DNA from: Flavobacteriales bacterium UBA7878
GTDB taxonomy: Bacteria; Bacteroidota; Bacteroidia; Flavobacteriales; Schleiferiaceae
Assembly (NCBI GenBank): GCA_002501205.1
Contig: DLRW01000037.1
Location: forward strand, 19,844-83,843
Reading direction: 5' to 3'
DNA length: 64,000 bases
The notes under the pieces were generated by a model. That model saw only the letters and a program-made list of their open reading frames with translations. It did no database searches and was not told the DNA's origin. Shown here in pieces: positions 61,424-64,000 of the stretch. Position 1 is the stretch's first letter. Each line of letters opens with the position of its first letter. Position numbers and translations under genes: made by a program.

Positions 61424-64000
61424 GGGGAGGTTCTATTTGGCTGTTGTGGCTGTACTAATGATGGCCCAAGTCGCTCTTGCTCAAAACCAAAACGTTGGGA
61501 TTGGCACAATTACTCCAGACAGCAGTGCTGCTCTGGAAATTGAGGCCTCAGACAAAGGATTGCTGATTCCACGTATGGATAGTACCGCTCGAAATACCAT
61601 CAGTAACCCCGCCGTTGGATTGCTAGTGTTTGACAGCTCTTATGCGGCCTTTTATTTTTATGATGGTAGCGATTGGCAGGAGGTATCTTCAGGCACAGAA
61701 TGGACCACCATTACCGATACGGATGGTGACACCCATATTAATGTGGAAGAAAGTGCGGATGAGGATCGTATTCGTTTTGACGTAGCAGGCAACGAGGCCA
61801 TGATAATCGATAGTAGCGGTAATATGGGTTTGGGCACTAGTGCACCCTTGTTGCAAATTCATGTTGAAAGCAATAGTAGTAATGTAGCTGCTTTCTTCGA
61901 TGCCACGAATGATACTTCATTTGCCGGGATTCTCATGCGCAACGGTTCAACTCTTTCAGGGGATATCGGGCATAATGGCTCAGCTCATTTTCAGAACCCT
62001 GATGCAATGATTATGAATAATTATGTGGATGACCCTATCCTCTTTTATACAAATAGCACAGAGCGAATGCGCATTAGTGGAGATGGCGCTGTCGGCATAG
62101 GTAACACCTTGCCGGATACCAGTGCGGCATTGGAAATCACGGCTACGAATAAAGGTCTTCTCATCCCCCGAATGGACAGTACCGCTCGTACAAGCATCAG
62201 CAACCCAGCCGAAGGGCTAATGGTATTTGATAGCTCCTATAGTGCATTCTATTATTACACGAATTCTACCTGGCTGGCCCTAGATAATGCTGAAGATGCA
62301 TTTAATGTTTCTGAGGGCATAATACAGCCTGGCGGTGGGGTAAATCTAGCTAGTGACGATTTTGTGTTTGGCTCTTCCCAGCTGGATGATGATAACGATC
62401 CAGACCATGATAGACGCTTATTTTTTGATAAGGGAACGGCTGCATTTCGTGCAGGTGAAGCAAGGAATACCCACTGGGACCAAGACAGTCTTGGCTTAGC
62501 GTCTTTTGCAAGTGGTTTTAATACCAAAGCTACAGGAGATTATTCCACAGCCATGGGCTTTGGGACCGTTGCAAGTGGTGAAAAATCTTTTACAATAGGT
62601 TCAGGCTCTATATCCAGTGGGCAGTATTCTATAGCAATGGGGGTTCAGTCAGATGCCACTGAATCTTTTTCGACGGCAATTGGATATAACCTATTAGCAA
62701 GTGGTTTCAGCTCATTGGCCCTTGGAACAGGTGCAGAAAGCAGTGGGTCCCAATCTACATCTATAGGTTACTACTCCATGGCAATCGGTGACAAATCAAT
62801 CGCATTGGGAAGTAATACGATATCTCAATCCGCTTATGAGACTGTAATTGGTCGATTTAACTCCAGCTATACGCCTAATGATAGTACGGGATGGGATGAA
62901 AACGATCGCCTCTTCACTATAGGTAATGGTAATAATACATCTAACCGATCTGATGCGATGGTTATCCTTAAAAATGGCAATATAGGTATCGGTACCAGTT
63001 CACCAGACACCGTATTCCACCTTGCTGGGCAAATGAAGTATGAAGACGGAAATCAAGCTGATGGCTATATTCTTACTAGTGATGCAGATGGAAATGCTAA
63101 TTGGACACAATTTGCAGACTATCAGACTTTGAGCTTAACCGGGACTAATCTTGGCATTAGTGATGGCAATGCGCTTGACCTCTCTTCCTTAGATCAAACA
63201 CTGAGCTTATCAGGTACTGAACTCGCTATTTCAGGTACTAACTCGGTAGACCTATCTTCCCTTGTTACCAATACTTTCGACACCATAAATGGTATTGTAA
63301 TTGCTGATACATCTATAGTTGAATCATCCTATGATTTTGTTTTTGGTTCTTACCAATTGGATGATGATTCAGATCAATCACATGACAATCGATTCTTCTT
63401 TGACAAAAGTAAAGGTGCCTTTAGGGCAGGAATTATTACGAATACGCTCTGGGATGAAAGTAACCGTGGAGAATATTCTTTCGCGATTGGCTACAATACT
63501 TTAGCTTCTGGAGAAGGTTCAACAGCCATTGGAAAAGAGTCTTCCGCATCTGGAGAAGCCTCTACAGCCATTGGATATTCTAACGATGCCAACGGCCAAA
63601 GTTCCGTTGCGCTCGGTTTGGGAGTATCAGCAGAATCCTATACAGAAGTTGTACTTGGGACATATAATACAACATATGCTCCCAATGCGACAACGACATT
63701 CAATGCAAATGATCGACTCTTTGTACTGGGAAATGGGACGAGCAATAGTGCTCAGGATCGTTCAGATGCTTTAGTAGTTCTCAAAAATGGTAATACAGGC
63801 CTTGGGGTAAGCGATCCTGACGCCACCTTACATATTTCTGGAGATTTAAAGTACGAAGATGGTTTCCAGTCCAACGGATATGTACTCACTAGCGATGCTG
63901 ATGGCTATGCAAGTTGGCAATCCTTAAAGATTCTGTCGGATGCTGATGACGATACTAAAATACAGGTGGATGAAAGCACGGATGAAGATTTTATCCGTTT
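61401..64000 (+). CDS. Very long exported repeat protein with YadA-head-like beta-roll, 3' end beyond right edge
   Basis: The reading frame from the ATG at 61401 is open through 64000, 866 codons without a stop. The signal peptide has a charged start and a hydrophobic core (MIQKDKNKGRFYLAVVAVLM, then MAQVALAQ). Two copies of a GIGT..PDSSAALEI..KGLLIPRMDSTAR module lie near 61494-61680 and 62091-62276. Two larger units (62355-63125 and 63328-63920) open with FVFGS.QLDDD and contain 14-residue YadA-head-like turns such as STAIGYNLLASGFSSLALG. They end with KYEDG..DGY.LTSDADG. A third repeat starts at the edge. A strong GAGGAGG abuts the ATG with no spacer; a TTG at 61437 has GGGGAGG six bases upstream, but would lose the charged start. 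Similar proteins often end in a tail-fibre S74 domain; that part is not visible. Confidence 0.85.
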   Translation, partial: MIQKDKNKGRFYLAVVAVLMMAQVALAQNQNVGIGTITPDSSAALEIEASDKGLLIPRMDSTARNTISNPAVGLLVFDSSYAAFYFYDGSDWQEVSSGTEWTTITDTDGDTHINVEESADEDRIRFDVAGNEAMIIDSSGNMGLGTSAPLLQIHVESNSSNVAAFFDATNDTSFAGILMRNGSTLSGDIGHNGSAHFQNPDAMIMNNYVDDPILFYTNSTERMRISGDGAVGIGNTLPDTSAALEITATNKGLLIPRMDSTARTSISNPAEGLMVFDSSYSAFYYYTNSTWLALDNAEDAFNVSEGIIQPGGGVNLASDDFVFGSSQLDDDNDPDHDRRLFFDKGTAAFRAGEARNTHWDQDSLGLASFASGFNTKATGDYSTAMGFGTVASGEKSFTIGSGSISSGQYSIAMGVQSDATESFSTAIGYNLLASGFSSLALGTGAESSGSQSTSIGYYSMAIGDKSIALGSNTISQSAYETVIGRFNSSYTPNDSTGWDENDRLFTIGNGNNTSNRSDAMVILKNGNIGIGTSSPDTVFHLAGQMKYEDGNQADGYILTSDADGNANWTQFADYQTLSLTGTNLGISDGNALDLSSLDQTLSLSGTELAISGTNSVDLSSLVTNTFDTINGIVIADTSIVESSYDFVFGSYQLDDDSDQSHDNRFFFDKSKGAFRAGIITNTLWDESNRGEYSFAIGYNTLASGEGSTAIGKESSASGEASTAIGYSNDANGQSSVALGLGVSAESYTEVVLGTYNTTYAPNATTTFNANDRLFVLGNGTSNSAQDRSDALVVLKNGNTGLGVSDPDATLHISGDLKYEDGFQSNGYVLTSDADGYASWQSLKILSDADDDTKIQVDESTDEDFIR

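Noticed and set aside
62255..62527. Minus-strand 90-codon ORF inside the giant repeat gene
   Set aside because: The plus-strand frame from 61401 has a signal peptide and clear repeats, so this reading is a shadow.
63319..63774. Two short plus-strand ORFs near the right edge
   Set aside because: Both lie out of frame with the open 866-codon reading and show no protein-like features.
1..64000. Mobile elements, CRISPR arrays, tRNA or rRNA genes
   Set aside because: No transposase or integrase pattern, no regularly spaced repeat array, no T-arm-like GGTTCRANYCC context with cloverleaf, and no rRNA core sequence was seen on either strand.

Overview
The window is a stretch of a Bacteroidota chromosome, most likely from a marine member of the Flavobacteriales; this is inferred from gene content and no 16S gene is present. 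The signs are type IX secretion (T9SS) sorting domains of both type A and type B, the gliding-associated lipoprotein gene gldI, an FN3-rich exported protein, an OMP_b-brl-type TonB receptor, a monomeric NADP isocitrate dehydrogenase, many promoters with a TAnnTTTG -7 box, and few Shine-Dalgarno sequences. I saw no tRNA, rRNA, CRISPR array, transposase, integrase or phage gene. Coding density is high and most of the window looks like core chromosome.

Layout. 1-604: start of a periplasmic adaptor (HlyD type) running off the left edge. 718-5688 (minus): VanY-type peptidase, monomeric isocitrate dehydrogenase, dnaX. 5822-14580 (plus): a type-B T9SS cargo with a LamG domain, the rpsF-rpsR-rplI ribosomal operon with terminator, and a 1627-residue type-A T9SS cargo. 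14654-21270 (minus): an eight-gene, tightly packed operon of mostly exported or membrane proteins (MepA-like lipoprotein, alpha/beta hydrolase, S41 protease, small membrane protein, membrane-anchored archaemetzincin, two secreted unknowns, GNAT acetyltransferase). 21382-29569: MacB-like permease, an AlkP-TPR-sulfotransferase fusion, a small T9SS cargo, LhgO, an MBL-fold hydrolase and a conserved protein of unknown function. 29580-33606 (minus): two adjacent class V PLP enzymes and GlmM. 33921-40152 (plus): TPR protein, DUF368 lipid-carrier translocase, AroE, DUF349 protein, BASS transporter. 40153-42027 (minus): small membrane protein and a DoxX / glutathione peroxidase / OhrR operon with a palindrome at its promoter. 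42213-46668 (plus): uvrB and a TonB receptor. 46665-52275 (minus): glycoside hydrolase, and an nrnA-gldI-PPIase-PPIase operon ending in a UUCG terminator. 52325-59130: MFS transporter, OB-fold protein, a cytochrome/YceI/DUF5777 cassette, and a minus-strand set with a serine hydrolase. 59417-64000 (plus): a membrane-anchored TPR-LuxR regulator, a small coiled-coil ORF, and the first 2600 bases of a very long repetitive exported protein with YadA-head-like repeats that runs off the right edge.

The best leads are: an A10 slippery run in dnaX with stops in both alternative frames exactly at the gamma/tau boundary; the AlkP-TPR-sulfotransferase fusion; the archaemetzincin in an operon of envelope hydrolases; the OhrR operon with conserved redox Cys/Tyr residues and a 12-bp perfect palindrome; and the regulator / small ORF / beta-roll protein unit at the right edge. 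Several genes (dnaX, uvrB, nrnA) also have their -7 box only 4-7 bases before the start codon, which suggests leaderless transcripts.
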